This document shows positions 1 to 8,247 of a DNA stretch of 64,000 nt, in pieces. The stretch comes from Stutzerimonas stutzeri (lineage in GTDB: Bacteria; Pseudomonadota; Gammaproteobacteria; Pseudomonadales; Pseudomonadaceae). How positions within the stretch are numbered: the stretch's first letter is position 1; the number at the start of each line of letters is the position of its first letter. The position numbers and the translations under genes were made by a program. A model generated the notes under the pieces. The model saw only the letters and a program-made list of their open reading frames with translations. It was not told the origin of the DNA and did not search any database. Location: the NCBI RefSeq assembly GCF_024448955.1, contig NZ_JAMOIH010000004.1, positions 186,001 through 250,000 of the forward strand. The letters are read 5' to 3'.

Positions 1-121
1 GCGAAACAGGACAGTCGGAGCGGCGCGGATTCTACGCCCGCGCCGTGCCGATGTCAGGCCGCGAAAACCATCTGCGACGAGCGGCCGCAGCCGCGGCTCG
101 CTAGCGTCGCCAAAGGCTCGT

Positions 122-145
122 CCGGCCTTGAACGTTCGAGGCCGG
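122..145. terminator. Near-perfect 24-bp palindrome after the lipoprotein gene
   Basis: CCGGCCT and AGGCCGG arms flank a tgaacgttcg centre that is itself nearly self-complementary. It lies 13 bases past the stop of the minus-strand lipoprotein gene. There is no clear T-run, so it is only a possible terminator. Positions 1-121 show nothing else I can assign. Confidence 0.35.
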
Positions 146-157
146 GTGATACGCGTA

Positions 158-595
158 TCACTTGGCGAAGTACGCCTGCGCACGCTCCGCTTCCGCGGCG
201 GTGGGCTTGTAGCTGATCCACTCGTCGCTCTCGTTCTTCTTGTAGCGCACGACGCCCTGCGCCACATCGAACTCGTAGAAGGGATAAACCTCGCGCAAGT
301 TGTAGAACGCAGCGGGGGCGAAGAAGAGGATGTCAGCGGCCAGATAGCCACCGTTGAACTTGAGCGGGATCAGCCCGTACATGGGCTCCATGCCTTCCTG
401 GGTGGCGCGGAAGCGGTACTGGCCGAAGCTGGTGGTTTTGTAGGTTTTGCTGACAGGGTTCTTCAGCACCAGCGGTGCATCGTCATTGATCTTGACGCTG
501 AGACTCGGATCGCTGGAACGCAGCGAGGTGGTGGCGGTACAGGCGGACAGCAGCGCAGCCATCAGCGGCAGCGCCAGGAGTTGCTTGGCTTTCAT
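158..595 (-). CDS. Small lipoprotein of unknown function
   Basis: A 145-residue predicted lipoprotein. The N-terminus (MKAKQLLALPLMAALLSAC) is a short signal peptide ending in a lipobox, LLSAC, with the Cys at residue 19. The rest is soluble, with a short hydrophobic patch (LAADILFFAPAAFYNL) in the middle. The start at 595 is preferred over an in-frame start at 700 because it directly yields the signal peptide and has AAGGAT a few bases upstream. It stands alone, divergent from the SDR gene. No catalytic motif is visible and I do not recognise a characterised family, so its role in the envelope is unknown. Confidence 0.75.
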   Translation of the reverse strand: MKAKQLLALPLMAALLSACTATTSLRSSDPSLSVKINDDAPLVLKNPVSKTYKTTSFGQYRFRATQEGMEPMYGLIPLKFNGGYLAADILFFAPAAFYNLREVYPFYEFDVAQGVVRYKKNESDEWISYKPTAAEAERAQAYFAK

Positions 596-900
596 GTTCG
601 ATCCTTGCAGGTGGCGTGGACGACCTGGACCGGCCCTACGCTGGGGCCGGCGGCCATCCTTGGCGGGCGGCACTATAGGCCACTGCCTGATCATAGCCAA
701 GCGCCATCAACCTGGGGTTCGTAGGGTGCGCTTCGCGCATCGCCGGGGCTTCGGTGCATCTGGTGCGCGGAGCGCGCCCTACTTGTCCTAGACGAAACCT
801 TTTTCGATCACTGGCCATGCGCGTACCACTCGGCATTCAGCCGAAACTTTCCCGCCCTCCATCAGCCGTACCTACAGAACCCACTCACACCGGAGAAGGT
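596..900. other. Divergent intergenic region with one palindromic repeat
   Basis: This 305-bp gap separates the lipoprotein gene (minus) from the SDR gene (plus). Its main feature is the GTAGGGTGCGC-type palindrome at 721-782. The ribosome-binding site GGAGAAGG for the SDR gene lies at its right end. I see no convincing promoter hexamers. Confidence 0.5.
721..782. repeat. REP-like palindrome, GTAGGGTGCGC family
   Basis: The left arm at 721-739 begins gtagggtgcgc and the right arm at 764-782 ends gcgcgccctac. The arms are inverted with a few mismatches and flank a GC-rich loop. A related copy occurs at 11791-11849. Both are intergenic, as expected for small dispersed REP-type elements. Confidence 0.6.
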
Positions 901-1764
901 ATGGCTTACCCGAAGATCCCCGCACAGAAGCAGGACCGCCAGCCCGGCTTGGAGAGCGAGATGCAGCCGCCCGCCGAGTTCATCCGCGGCAATTACAAAG
1001 GCAGCGGCAAGCTGGCCGGCAAGGTGGCGCTGGTCAGCGGCGGCGACAGCGGTATCGGTCGCGCGGCAGCGCTGCACTTCGCGCGCGAAGGGGCTGACGT
1101 GGCGATCATGTACCTCGACGAACACGATGACGCCGCAGCAGCCAAGCGCATGGTGGAAGCCGAAGGGCACCGCTGCATCACCCTGCCCGGTGATATCCGC
1201 GACAGCCGCCACTGCAACGAGGCGGTCAGGCAGACAATCGAAGACTTTGGCCGACTGGACGTGCTGGTGAACAACGCCGGGCGGCAAGAGGTACAGACGC
1301 GGCTCGAGGACATCACCGACGAGCAGTGGGAGAAGACCTTCGCCACCAACATTCACGGTTATTTCTATCTCACCCGAGCCGCCCTGTCCCATCTGAAAGC
1401 TGGCGCGTCGATCATCAATACGACCTCGATTAATTCCTTCATCGGCAATCCGATGCTGGTCGACTACACCGCGACGAAGGGCGCCATCGACGGCTTTACC
1501 CGAGCCCTGTCGCAGCAGTTGATCGAGCGCGAAATCCGCGTCAACCAGATCGCTCCCGGCCCGATCTGGACGCCGCTGCAGCCGGCCACCATCGGCAAGC
1601 ACGACCCCGAGATGCTCGAAGATTTCGGCAGCCAGATGCCCATGGGCCGCTGCGGCCAGCCGTCGGAGCTGGGCCCGGCTTACGTTTATCTGGCATGCGA
1701 GGACTCGTCCTATGTCAGCGGACAGACCATTCACATCAATGGCGGCAAGGTGGTGAACGGCTGA
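901..1764 (+). CDS. SDR-family oxidoreductase (general stress YdaD/YghA type)
   Basis: A 287-residue NAD(P)-dependent short-chain dehydrogenase. The cofactor glycine motif GGDSGIG is at residues 47-53, NNAG at 124-127, and the catalytic Tyr and Lys at Y189 and K193 (YTATK). A proline- and glutamine-rich N-terminal extension of about 40 residues before the Rossmann fold is typical of the B. subtilis YdaD (general stress protein 39) and E. coli YghA group. The ATG at 901 is chosen because GGAGAAGG lies just upstream and the protein then begins MAYPKIP, as in that group. A stress-protein gene follows after 50 bases. The substrate is not evident from sequence. Confidence 0.88.
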   Translation: MAYPKIPAQKQDRQPGLESEMQPPAEFIRGNYKGSGKLAGKVALVSGGDSGIGRAAALHFAREGADVAIMYLDEHDDAAAAKRMVEAEGHRCITLPGDIRDSRHCNEAVRQTIEDFGRLDVLVNNAGRQEVQTRLEDITDEQWEKTFATNIHGYFYLTRAALSHLKAGASIINTTSINSFIGNPMLVDYTATKGAIDGFTRALSQQLIEREIRVNQIAPGPIWTPLQPATIGKHDPEMLEDFGSQMPMGRCGQPSELGPAYVYLACEDSSYVSGQTIHINGGKVVNG

Positions 1765-1814
1765 GGTTCGCCATACCGAACGCAGCCTGGTCTGCACGAA
1801 ACCGAGGTGAAATC

Positions 1815-2411
1815 ATGACCCAGATTCTCATTGCCGCTTTTGACCATTACGCCGAAGCCGAGCACGTCAAAGCCGAGCTCCTGAGCAAGGGAGTGCCTAG
1901 CGACGACATCCAGATATCCGCCTCCTTCAATCCCGCCACTGTCGACAGCAGCCGGGTCGAAGTCATCGGGGAAGAGCCGGACGAGGACGCTACTGTCTCC
2001 GAAAAAGTTGGCAGCTTTTTTCGCAAAGTCTTTGGGGATGGCGCGAGTGAACATGCCGGACGCTATCCAGAAGCGGCCCGTCGCGGCTCCACCGTCGTCA
2101 CCGTCACCGTCGAAGATGAAGGCCAGGTGTCGATGGTCGAGCAGCTGATGGAGCGAAACGGCGCAATCGATATCGACGAGCGCAGTGCCGGCTGGGGCGA
2201 CGATGACACGACGCCCGTCACGGCCAGCACCGAAACCCTGACGACCGGCTACCCGGACGCCACATCCATCAGCGTCGACGAACGCGAGCTGAATGGAATG
2301 GCCACACCGGATCGCGGCGCAGACGATGGCTCGATTCCAGGCCGTGCCGAAAACGAAAAGGCCGCGCGTCGTGACAACACGGCCGGGCGGGTGCGGATCG
2401 TTCCGCGGTAA
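1815..2411 (+). CDS. YflT-like general stress protein
   Basis: A 198-residue acidic soluble protein. The first 110 or so residues look like the small YflT / general-stress-17M fold: MTQILIAAFDHYAEAEHVKAEL, then a strand-rich segment ending GSTVVTVTVEDE. The rest is low-complexity and rich in Thr, Asp and Glu, and is probably disordered. The start at 1815 has GAGGTGA upstream. It probably shares a transcript with the SDR gene ahead of it, since the gap is only 50 bases. The family is linked to general stress in Bacillus, but its molecular role is unknown. Confidence 0.65.
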   Translation: MTQILIAAFDHYAEAEHVKAELLSKGVPSDDIQISASFNPATVDSSRVEVIGEEPDEDATVSEKVGSFFRKVFGDGASEHAGRYPEAARRGSTVVTVTVEDEGQVSMVEQLMERNGAIDIDERSAGWGDDDTTPVTASTETLTTGYPDATSISVDERELNGMATPDRGADDGSIPGRAENEKAARRDNTAGRVRIVPR

Positions 2412-2435
2412 CGCGCCGCCGAACGTGCGTCACAC

Positions 2436-3218
2436 TCATTGCGCCGTGAACACCTCATCGAGCAGGTCGTTCATGGCCTCGAAAGCTCGCTTCGCCACCA
2501 ACGGGTTGTACTCGTTGCGGCCCGGCACCTTGGCGTAAGGATCAGTGAACGAATGCACGGCGTTGCCATAGCTGACCATTTGCCAGTCGGCATCGGTGGC
2601 TTGCATCTCGGCGACGAAGCCATCGACCTGCTCCTTCGGCACCGCCGGATCATCGGCGCCGTGCAGCACCAGCACCGGCGCTTTGATCTGCTTGGCATCG
2701 TCGGGGTTAGGCGTGTCCAGGTTGCCATGGAAAGAGACGAAGGCGTCCAGATCGGCACCGGAGCGGGCCAGTTCCAGCACCGCGCCGCCACCGAAGCAGA
2801 AACCGATCGCTGCCATCTTGCTGGTATCCAGCGCTACCTCCTGCTGTGACCTGAACGCATCGACCGCAGCCTGGGCGCGCTTGCGCATCAACGCACGATC
2901 ACTGCGTACAGAGGTAGCGGCCGCCTTGGCTTCATCCGGATTCGATGGCCGTACCGCCTTGCCGTATAGATCCGCCATGAACACCACGTATTTCTCCCCT
3001 GCGGCGCGCGCGGCTTTCTCAGCCGAACGCTCGGTCACCCCGAGCCAGTTGGGCACCATCACCAAACCGGGTCGTGGCGTGGTCACCGCATCGTCGTAAA
3101 CCAGCAAGCCCTCGAAGGCTTCGCCGTCGATTTCATAGGCATGGGGTTTGACCACCACAGCGGCTTCGGCAACGCCGACCATCCCAGCCAGCGCCAGGGC
3201 AATGCACGTCTTTTTCAT
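2436..3218 (-). CDS. Exported dienelactone hydrolase family protein
   Basis: A 260-residue alpha/beta hydrolase of the dienelactone hydrolase family. The N-terminus (about 19 residues, ending VAEA) is a signal peptide, so the enzyme is probably periplasmic. The nucleophile elbow GFCFGG places a catalytic Cys at 141, with Asp at D190 (HGADDP) and His at H222 (VHSF), a complete Cys-Asp-His triad. Periplasmic members in Pseudomonas genomes are common but mostly uncharacterised. It converges with the stress-protein gene, whose stop is only 25 bases away. The natural substrate cannot be read from the sequence. Confidence 0.85.
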   Translation of the reverse strand: MKKTCIALALAGMVGVAEAAVVVKPHAYEIDGEAFEGLLVYDDAVTTPRPGLVMVPNWLGVTERSAEKAARAAGEKYVVFMADLYGKAVRPSNPDEAKAAATSVRSDRALMRKRAQAAVDAFRSQQEVALDTSKMAAIGFCFGGGAVLELARSGADLDAFVSFHGNLDTPNPDDAKQIKAPVLVLHGADDPAVPKEQVDGFVAEMQATDADWQMVSYGNAVHSFTDPYAKVPGRNEYNPLVAKRAFEAMNDLLDEVFTAQ

Positions 3219-3518
3219 GGATTCATACCTGCGAAGTGAGACGACGTTTCAACAGTAGCGGAAAAACACCATCGCACAGGTGCAATGCTGTGCGCTCAAG
3301 CGCTGTCGCCTCAGGCTCCTGTTTTTCGGACAGGCCTACGGCCTGTTCGCAGCGAGGTCGCGCCTCCCACTGAAGCCATGTGCACCCGCTTTCGTGGGAG
3401 GCCCGACCTCGGGGCGAACTAGCTTAAGTGAACGACATTGGTCGCGCAGGCCACCTAACTTGGAACCGTTTCTGTTTGTGTCGGTTTTTATCAGTGACCG
3501 TCGCCGCCTGGATCAAGA
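3219..3518. other. Intergenic gap with one large palindromic repeat
   Basis: This 300-bp gap precedes the dienelactone hydrolase gene and follows the end of the DUF72 gene. It contains the inverted repeat at 3353-3417. I found no credible coding frame. Confidence 0.5.
3353..3417. repeat. REP-like inverted repeat, GGGAGGCCCG family
   Basis: The left arm cgaggtcgcgcctcccac and the right arm gtgggaggcccgacctcg pair with one mismatch across a loop of about 20 bases. The same core occurs at 8041-8068 in reverse orientation, showing a dispersed family. Confidence 0.6.
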
Positions 3519-4286
3519 TCAACAGAGACGACTCTGCAACTCCAGCGCATTGGCCGTCGCCGCCCCGCTGGCCGTGTTGTCGAAGATGCACCAACAGGCA
3601 ACGCCCTTCGGCTGATCGGCCAGGCGTTCGGCCAGCGCACCAAGCCAATCAGCGTCGTACGAAGAATGGTAGATGCGCGGCGAACCGTGTAGGCGGTAAT
3701 AGCGAAACCCCGGCCAGCCGCCCGGCTCGGCTGCTTCGGCGAAGGGTGCCGGATCGGCGACGACACGGGCGATCTGCGCTTGCTGCAGCAGCGACTCTGC
3801 ATCGAGCCAGCTGCGATGGCGAGGCTCGATGGCCACCGGGCCGTCGTGACGGGCTCTCAATGCAGCGAAAAAGACACTGGCGCTTGCCAGGTCATAAGCC
3901 AGCGAAGGCGGCAATTGCACCAGCAGGCAGCCCAACTTGTCGCCCAGATGGCCGCACTCCTGCAGAAAACATTCGAGCAATTCTTCGCAGGCGACCAGCC
4001 GCCGTTCGTGGGTAATCTGCTTGGGCAGCTTCACGCAGAAGCGAAACGCCGCTGGCACGCTTTCGGCCCATTTGGCGTAGGTCGCGGGTCGATGGGGACG
4101 GTAGAACGAGCTGTTGATCTCCACCGCAGGAAAACGACCGGCGTAGCGCTGCAGGTGCGTGCCCTCGTCCGGGAAAGCTGGCCACTGCTCGCGTGGCAGG
4201 CTCCAGCCCGCCGTGCCGAGAAATATGGAGGTGTCGAAGTCCTTCACTGAGGGTCCCGCCGGATGTTGGCTCTTATAGATGACCAT
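3519..4286 (-). CDS. DUF72 family protein (first of two)
   Basis: A 255-residue DUF72 (YecE-type) protein with a TIM-barrel-like pattern. Family hallmarks are FLGTAGWSLP near the N-terminus, EINSSFYR, FCVKLPKQITH, LGCLLVQLPPS, VAIEPRHRSW, YYRLHGSPRIYH and a final CIFDNTASGAATANA. The reading frame stays open much further upstream, into the acyltransferase gene, but that extension has no family similarity, so I place the start at 4286. The biochemical function of DUF72 is not established. A second, more divergent member lies at 29196-30059. Confidence 0.82.
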   Translation of the reverse strand: MVIYKSQHPAGPSVKDFDTSIFLGTAGWSLPREQWPAFPDEGTHLQRYAGRFPAVEINSSFYRPHRPATYAKWAESVPAAFRFCVKLPKQITHERRLVACEELLECFLQECGHLGDKLGCLLVQLPPSLAYDLASASVFFAALRARHDGPVAIEPRHRSWLDAESLLQQAQIARVVADPAPFAEAAEPGGWPGFRYYRLHGSPRIYHSSYDADWLGALAERLADQPKGVACWCIFDNTASGAATANALELQSRLC

Positions 4287-4324
4287 CGCGCATGCCGGCT
4301 CGATCCTCCCGGCGGTAATCGAGC

Positions 4325-5593
4325 CTAGCGTGCCGATTGCGTGCCCGACTGGACGGGCAGCCGCTTGAGCAGCCATTTGCGCGCCGGCACTACAGCATGC
4401 TCCTGCGCCCAGACACAGAGCACGACCGTCAAGATCAAGTAAAGCGGATAGAACAATAGTGTCAGCTGCTGTTCTCCGGCTCGGACGGCGCAATCGGCCC
4501 AGGCTTCGAAGCAGCTGGTCGAAGCGACGCCCAACAACTTTTCTGATCGGGAAAACAGGATGAACGCCGGTACATGCAGCACAAACAGCGGCAGCGATGC
4601 CGTCCCTAGACGTTGCGACCAGCGATTCACGCGGGCGCTGCCTGGCGTAGCGATCAGCGCAAAGAGGTAGACCAGCGTCAGCTGCGAGGGCAGCAGCAGC
4701 CCGTTGTGCAGCAGGAAGTACCAGAGCTTTTCCCCCTTCAGCAGCCAGATGGCGGCGATGAAGCAGGCCAGCACGAAGCCTGCCAGCGCCAAACGACTGC
4801 CCAGCCTCGGCACGCGTCCCTGGCTCTGCATCTCGCGGAATAACCCGTACAGCAGAATCCCGGCAAGGAATTCGGGCAGGCGCAGCAAGGGCATGCGGTG
4901 CAGCATGCCGGTATAGGGAATCCCGTATTCCTGCTGCTGGATCACCCAGAGCGGCGGGATCAGGTAGATCACCGCGACGACTACGAGCCAAAGTGCCTTG
5001 TGCCGCAACCGCATCAGCCGCGGCGCCAGCAAAGGGAACGTCAGATAGAAGAAGAACAGCGTGGAAATCGACCACAAGGGTGGGTTGAAGGTCAGGTAAA
5101 GCGGATTCCACGCCTGCAGCATGAACAACTGCAGGACGAAGTTAAGCAGCAATTCGCCATTGCCCATGAAGTGCTCAAGGGTCTCTCTGGACGCCTCGCC
5201 CAGATCCTCGTTGGTGTCATAGACCACGAAACGCAGGGTCGCCTTGACGTCGTCCGGCGGGATACCGAGCTTGGCGATAATGAACAACACCACCGCCGTC
5301 AACCCCAATGAAAACAGGTGCAACGGGTAAAGATTGGCGAAGCGCCGGCTCAGAAAGCTGCGCCCCGGTTCGCGCAGTTGTCCTTGCTGACAATAGACAT
5401 GGGCCAGCAAGAAGCCCGACAGGACGAAAAAGCTGCTGGTCGCGAAAAAGCCCACCCCGGTCAGATCCGACAGCCACCAAGGCCGCTGCTCCTCGGGATA
5501 CGCATGGATCGTATGAAAGAACACCAGATACATGCCGAGCGAAAAACGCAGCCACTCGAGCCCGATGAATTTTTCCTTGCTGTCTTGCTCCAC
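4325..5593 (-). CDS. Acyltransferase 3 family integral membrane protein
   Basis: A 422-residue polytopic membrane protein of the acyltransferase-3 family (OafA/NodX type), which O-acylates sugars or other surface molecules. The start region LEWLRFSLGMYLVFFHTIHAY carries the conserved His expected at the active site. About ten hydrophobic segments follow, including FFATSSFFVLSGFLLAHV and a late ASLPLFVLHVPAFILF. I choose the GTG at 5593 because AGGAG lies 6 bases upstream and the protein then starts just before the conserved block. The frame is open for another 48 codons, but that extension is Arg- and Pro-rich and unlike the family. It ends 38 bases before the DUF72 gene. The acceptor is unknown. 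Confidence 0.82.
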   Translation of the reverse strand: MEQDSKEKFIGLEWLRFSLGMYLVFFHTIHAYPEEQRPWWLSDLTGVGFFATSSFFVLSGFLLAHVYCQQGQLREPGRSFLSRRFANLYPLHLFSLGLTAVVLFIIAKLGIPPDDVKATLRFVVYDTNEDLGEASRETLEHFMGNGELLLNFVLQLFMLQAWNPLYLTFNPPLWSISTLFFFYLTFPLLAPRLMRLRHKALWLVVVAVIYLIPPLWVIQQQEYGIPYTGMLHRMPLLRLPEFLAGILLYGLFREMQSQGRVPRLGSRLALAGFVLACFIAAIWLLKGEKLWYFLLHNGLLLPSQLTLVYLFALIATPGSARVNRWSQRLGTASLPLFVLHVPAFILFSRSEKLLGVASTSCFEAWADCAVRAGEQQLTLLFYPLYLILTVVLCVWAQEHAVVPARKWLLKRLPVQSGTQSAR

Positions 5594-5617
5594 GCATTGC
5601 TCCTTCCATGCGGCAGC

Positions 5618-5649
5618 CAACGTGCCGTACGAACTAGGACGGCACGTTG
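5618..5649. promoter_or_regulatory. Perfect 10-bp inverted repeat, possible operator
   Basis: CAACGTGCCG at 5618-5627 is exactly inverted as CGGCACGTTG at 5640-5649, with a 12-base spacer. It lies 25 bases upstream of the acyltransferase start, in the gap that also serves the divergent hydrolase pair. It could bind a dimeric regulator or form an RNA hairpin. Confidence 0.35.
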
Positions 5650-5788
5650 CAGGCAGTCGTTCGATATCCACTTCGCATTGGGCCGCTCGCCGACGTGATG
5701 GCGAAACCGGCGGCATACGGATCGTCAGCCGTATCAATATTTCGTCACGTATGTGTCGGGCACGGGCCGGGGCGATGCAGGTCCAACC

Positions 5789-6913
5789 ATGATCAATAAC
5801 CGGCAGAGAGGTCCGCTAACCGTGTTGTTCCGAGCCAAGCCCCAGCTACGAACAGGTATCGCAACGTCCCTGCTGATGGCAATGGTCCTGCTTGCATCGC
5901 CACTGCGGGCGGTGGCGCAGGACGGCTTCAGCTGGACGGAAAACTTCCTCGAACACATCGCCAAGGTCGATGCGAGCACCTCGGGCGAGCTGGGCATCTA
6001 CCTCAAGGATCTGGATACCGGCGTGTCAGCCTCCTACCACGGCGAGGAAGCCTGGTACCTCGCGTCCACGGTCAAGGTCCCGGTGGCCATTGCCGTCATG
6101 CGGCGCATCGATCAGGACACCCTGAGCCTGGACAGCACCGTGCGCCTGCTGGAGTCGGACTATGTCGACGGCGCCGGCCCGACCAAACGACACGCACCGG
6201 GCACCTCGCTCAGTGTCCGTTACCTGATGGATCAGATGCTGATCCACAGCGATAACACCGCAAGCGACATGCTTATTCGCCTGGTCGGCCTCGACGCAGT
6301 AAACGCCGTGACCCGCGAGCTGGTGCCGGCAGGCCTCGGCCCGATCACCACCCTGGCGGATGTGCGCAGGCTGATCTACGGGGAACTGCACCCCTCTGCC
6401 CGCCTGCTCTCCGGCAGGGATTTCCTTTCGCTCAAAGCGCAGCGCAGCGAAGCCGGCCGCCTCTCGCTGCTGGCCAGCCTGCTGGGCGTCCAGCAGAGCG
6501 CGTTCACCAAAATCCCGCTGCGCGACGCCTATGAGCGTTATTACGCGACGCCCTTCAACTCGGGCACGCTGCAAGCCTATGGCGATCTCTTGTCCGCAGT
6601 GGTGGAAGGCAAGGCGTTGAGCCAGGCCAGCACCGAATACCTGCTCAGCGTGATGAATCGCGTGGCCACCGGAGCCCAGCGCATCAAGGCCGGATTGCCG
6701 CCGACGGTCGGCTATGCACACAAGACCGGCACTCAGCGCGCCCGCATCTGCGATGCCGGCGTGATCGCACCGCCGCCATTTCGCATAGCCGACCCCGCCG
6801 GACGTATCGTTGTGATCGCCTGCGTGCGCGGTGCTGCATCCACCGCCAAGGCCGAACGCGCGTTGCGCGGCGCGGGCGAAGCGATAACCGCCTCTGGAGT
6901 GCTTCGCCTATGA
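5789..6913 (+). CDS. Class-A beta-lactamase-like serine hydrolase, first of a tandem pair
   Basis: A 374-residue exported serine hydrolase with the penicillin-recognising fold. Visible motifs are S93-T-V-K96 (SxxK nucleophile), S154-D-N, and K313-T-G. A Glu in YGELHP (E200) is a candidate general base, though it is further from SDN than in standard class A enzymes. The N-terminal hydrophobic stretch LLMAMVLLASPLRAVAQ ends in a plausible signal-peptidase site. The start may be 5789 (ATG) or the GTG at 5821; both give the signal peptide. The protein is about 90 residues longer than TEM-type enzymes. The stop overlaps the start of a paralogue. It could be a beta-lactamase, a DD-peptidase-like enzyme or another serine hydrolase. 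Confidence 0.82.
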   Translation: MINNRQRGPLTVLFRAKPQLRTGIATSLLMAMVLLASPLRAVAQDGFSWTENFLEHIAKVDASTSGELGIYLKDLDTGVSASYHGEEAWYLASTVKVPVAIAVMRRIDQDTLSLDSTVRLLESDYVDGAGPTKRHAPGTSLSVRYLMDQMLIHSDNTASDMLIRLVGLDAVNAVTRELVPAGLGPITTLADVRRLIYGELHPSARLLSGRDFLSLKAQRSEAGRLSLLASLLGVQQSAFTKIPLRDAYERYYATPFNSGTLQAYGDLLSAVVEGKALSQASTEYLLSVMNRVATGAQRIKAGLPPTVGYAHKTGTQRARICDAGVIAPPPFRIADPAGRIVVIACVRGAASTAKAERALRGAGEAITASGVLRL

Positions 6914-7995
6914 GACCAGTCCCGCTCGCGCGCACAGGGAAATTGCTCGCCCTACCGGCCTTGGTAGGGCTCGGGCTGGCGCTCTGGGCATATAAGGAAC
7001 AGGCCTATTCGGATTCCTGGCGCAACGTGCTGGAGCAGGACATCCGCCAGATCGACGAACAGAGCCCGGGCAATCTCGGCGTTTACATCAAACATCTGGG
7101 TGACGGCGAGGCACTCGATTACCAGGCGGACCGCTTCTGGTACCTGGGCTCGGCGGTCAAGGTGCCGATCGCCATCGCGGTCCTGCAGAGCGTCGACGAA
7201 GGCGAGCACAGCCTCGACGAACAGATGAGTTTGGAAGCCACCGACAAGGTTGACGGTTCCGGCGATCTGGTCTGGCAGGACAATGGCGTCGAATACTCAG
7301 TGCGCGCGCTGCTGAATGAAATGCTCATCGAAAGCGACAACACGGCCGCCAACATGCTGATCCGGCTCATTGGAGAGGATGAGCTGAACGAGCGCACCCG
7401 CAAGAACATGGGTGGCAAGGGCTTTGAACGCATCACCGACTTCACCCAGGTGCGGCGGGACGTCTACGGCGAGCTGCATCCCGATGCGCACGAGTTGGAC
7501 AATATCGAACTGGTGAAGCTTGCATCGGCGCCCTTCAGCGAGCCGCGCTACGAGGCGGTCGCCAACGCCCTGTCGCTTCCCAAAAGCGAGCTGAAGGCCG
7601 ACAGCATGGAGCAGGCTTACAAGCGCTATTACGCGCGTAACCTGAATTCCAGCACACTGGAAGCCTACGGTACGCTGCTGGAGAAGCTGGTCGAAGGCGA
7701 TCTGCTTTCCGAGTCCAGCCGGGATCTGCTGTTCAAGGACATGAAGCTGGATCGGTATGACGCCTACCGCCTCGAAGCCGGCCTGCCCAGCGATGTGCCC
7801 TTCATCCAGAAAACCGGCACGCAACTGGAACGCGCCTGTCACGTAGGCGTGATCGAACCCCTGGCAGAAAAGCAGGCGAAGACCGTCATCATCGTGGCCT
7901 GCGCCGAGGCCTTGGACGAAGCCAAGGAAGCCGGAGCGGCCTTCGAACGCGTGGGCGAAGCCATCACCCGAGTGCTGCTAAACAAACCCGAGTGA
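6910..7995 (+). CDS. Class-A beta-lactamase-like serine hydrolase, second of a tandem pair
   Basis: A 361-residue paralogue of the preceding protein, translationally coupled to it through an ATGA overlap at 6910-6913. Motifs are S81-A-V-K84, S142-D-N and K301-T-G, with the same VYGELHP segment (Glu at 188). The N-terminal segment LLALPALVGLGLALWAY has no obvious cleavage site, so it may be a membrane anchor where its neighbour is secreted. The two proteins share the YLxSxVKVPxAIAV core, the YERYYA/YKRYYA segment and a conserved Cys after the KTG box. A tandem duplication followed by divergence is the simplest explanation. Confidence 0.82.
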   Translation: MRPVPLARTGKLLALPALVGLGLALWAYKEQAYSDSWRNVLEQDIRQIDEQSPGNLGVYIKHLGDGEALDYQADRFWYLGSAVKVPIAIAVLQSVDEGEHSLDEQMSLEATDKVDGSGDLVWQDNGVEYSVRALLNEMLIESDNTAANMLIRLIGEDELNERTRKNMGGKGFERITDFTQVRRDVYGELHPDAHELDNIELVKLASAPFSEPRYEAVANALSLPKSELKADSMEQAYKRYYARNLNSSTLEAYGTLLEKLVEGDLLSESSRDLLFKDMKLDRYDAYRLEAGLPSDVPFIQKTGTQLERACHVGVIEPLAEKQAKTVIIVACAEALDEAKEAGAAFERVGEAITRVLLNKPE

Positions 7996-8040
7996 CGTTC
8001 GATGGTTCCGCCGCGCCCGTGCGGCTCAAACTCAAAAGCT

Positions 8041-8068
8041 TCGCCCCGAGGGCGGGCCTCCCACGAAG
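8041..8068. repeat. REP-like arm, GGGAGGCCCG family, reverse orientation
   Basis: The core tcgccccgagggcgggcctc followed by ccacgaag is the reverse complement, with few changes, of the right arm at 3391-3417. It lies just after the second hydrolase gene. Confidence 0.5.
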
Positions 8069-8090
8069 TCAAAAGCACAGGCCGCTCAGT

Positions 8091-8148
8091 CCGTAGGGCC
8101 GAATTCATTCGGCCGCAGTTGCGAAGGCGAACACGTTCGGCCCTACGG
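8091..8148. repeat. Inverted repeat with 13-bp perfect arms
   Basis: CCGTAGGGCCGAA at 8091-8103 is exactly inverted as TTCGGCCCTACGG at 8136-8148. The loop contains a further attcggcc copy. This is a third intergenic palindrome family in the window. It lies about 100 bases before the helicase start and could also act as a transcript end for the hydrolase pair. Confidence 0.6.
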
Positions 8149-8247
8149 CTCCGAGAGTAGACCTCTCAGTGAATGCAGAGCGAGTGATCGGAAGTTGTCA
8201 TTGGGTTGTCCATAATGGCAGCTGAACTGATCAGAGAGGCGTCGATC

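Noticed and set aside
862..1797. 311-codon open frame antisense to the SDR gene
   Set aside because: It lies wholly opposite a well-supported SDR gene with clear motifs and has no recognisable domain; GC-rich codon bias often opens the opposite frame.
4287..5111. Long N-terminal extension of the DUF72 gene, opposite frame to the acyltransferase coding part
   Set aside because: The extension overlaps the acyltransferase gene on the same strand in another frame and lacks family similarity; the DUF72 motif begins right after the start I chose.
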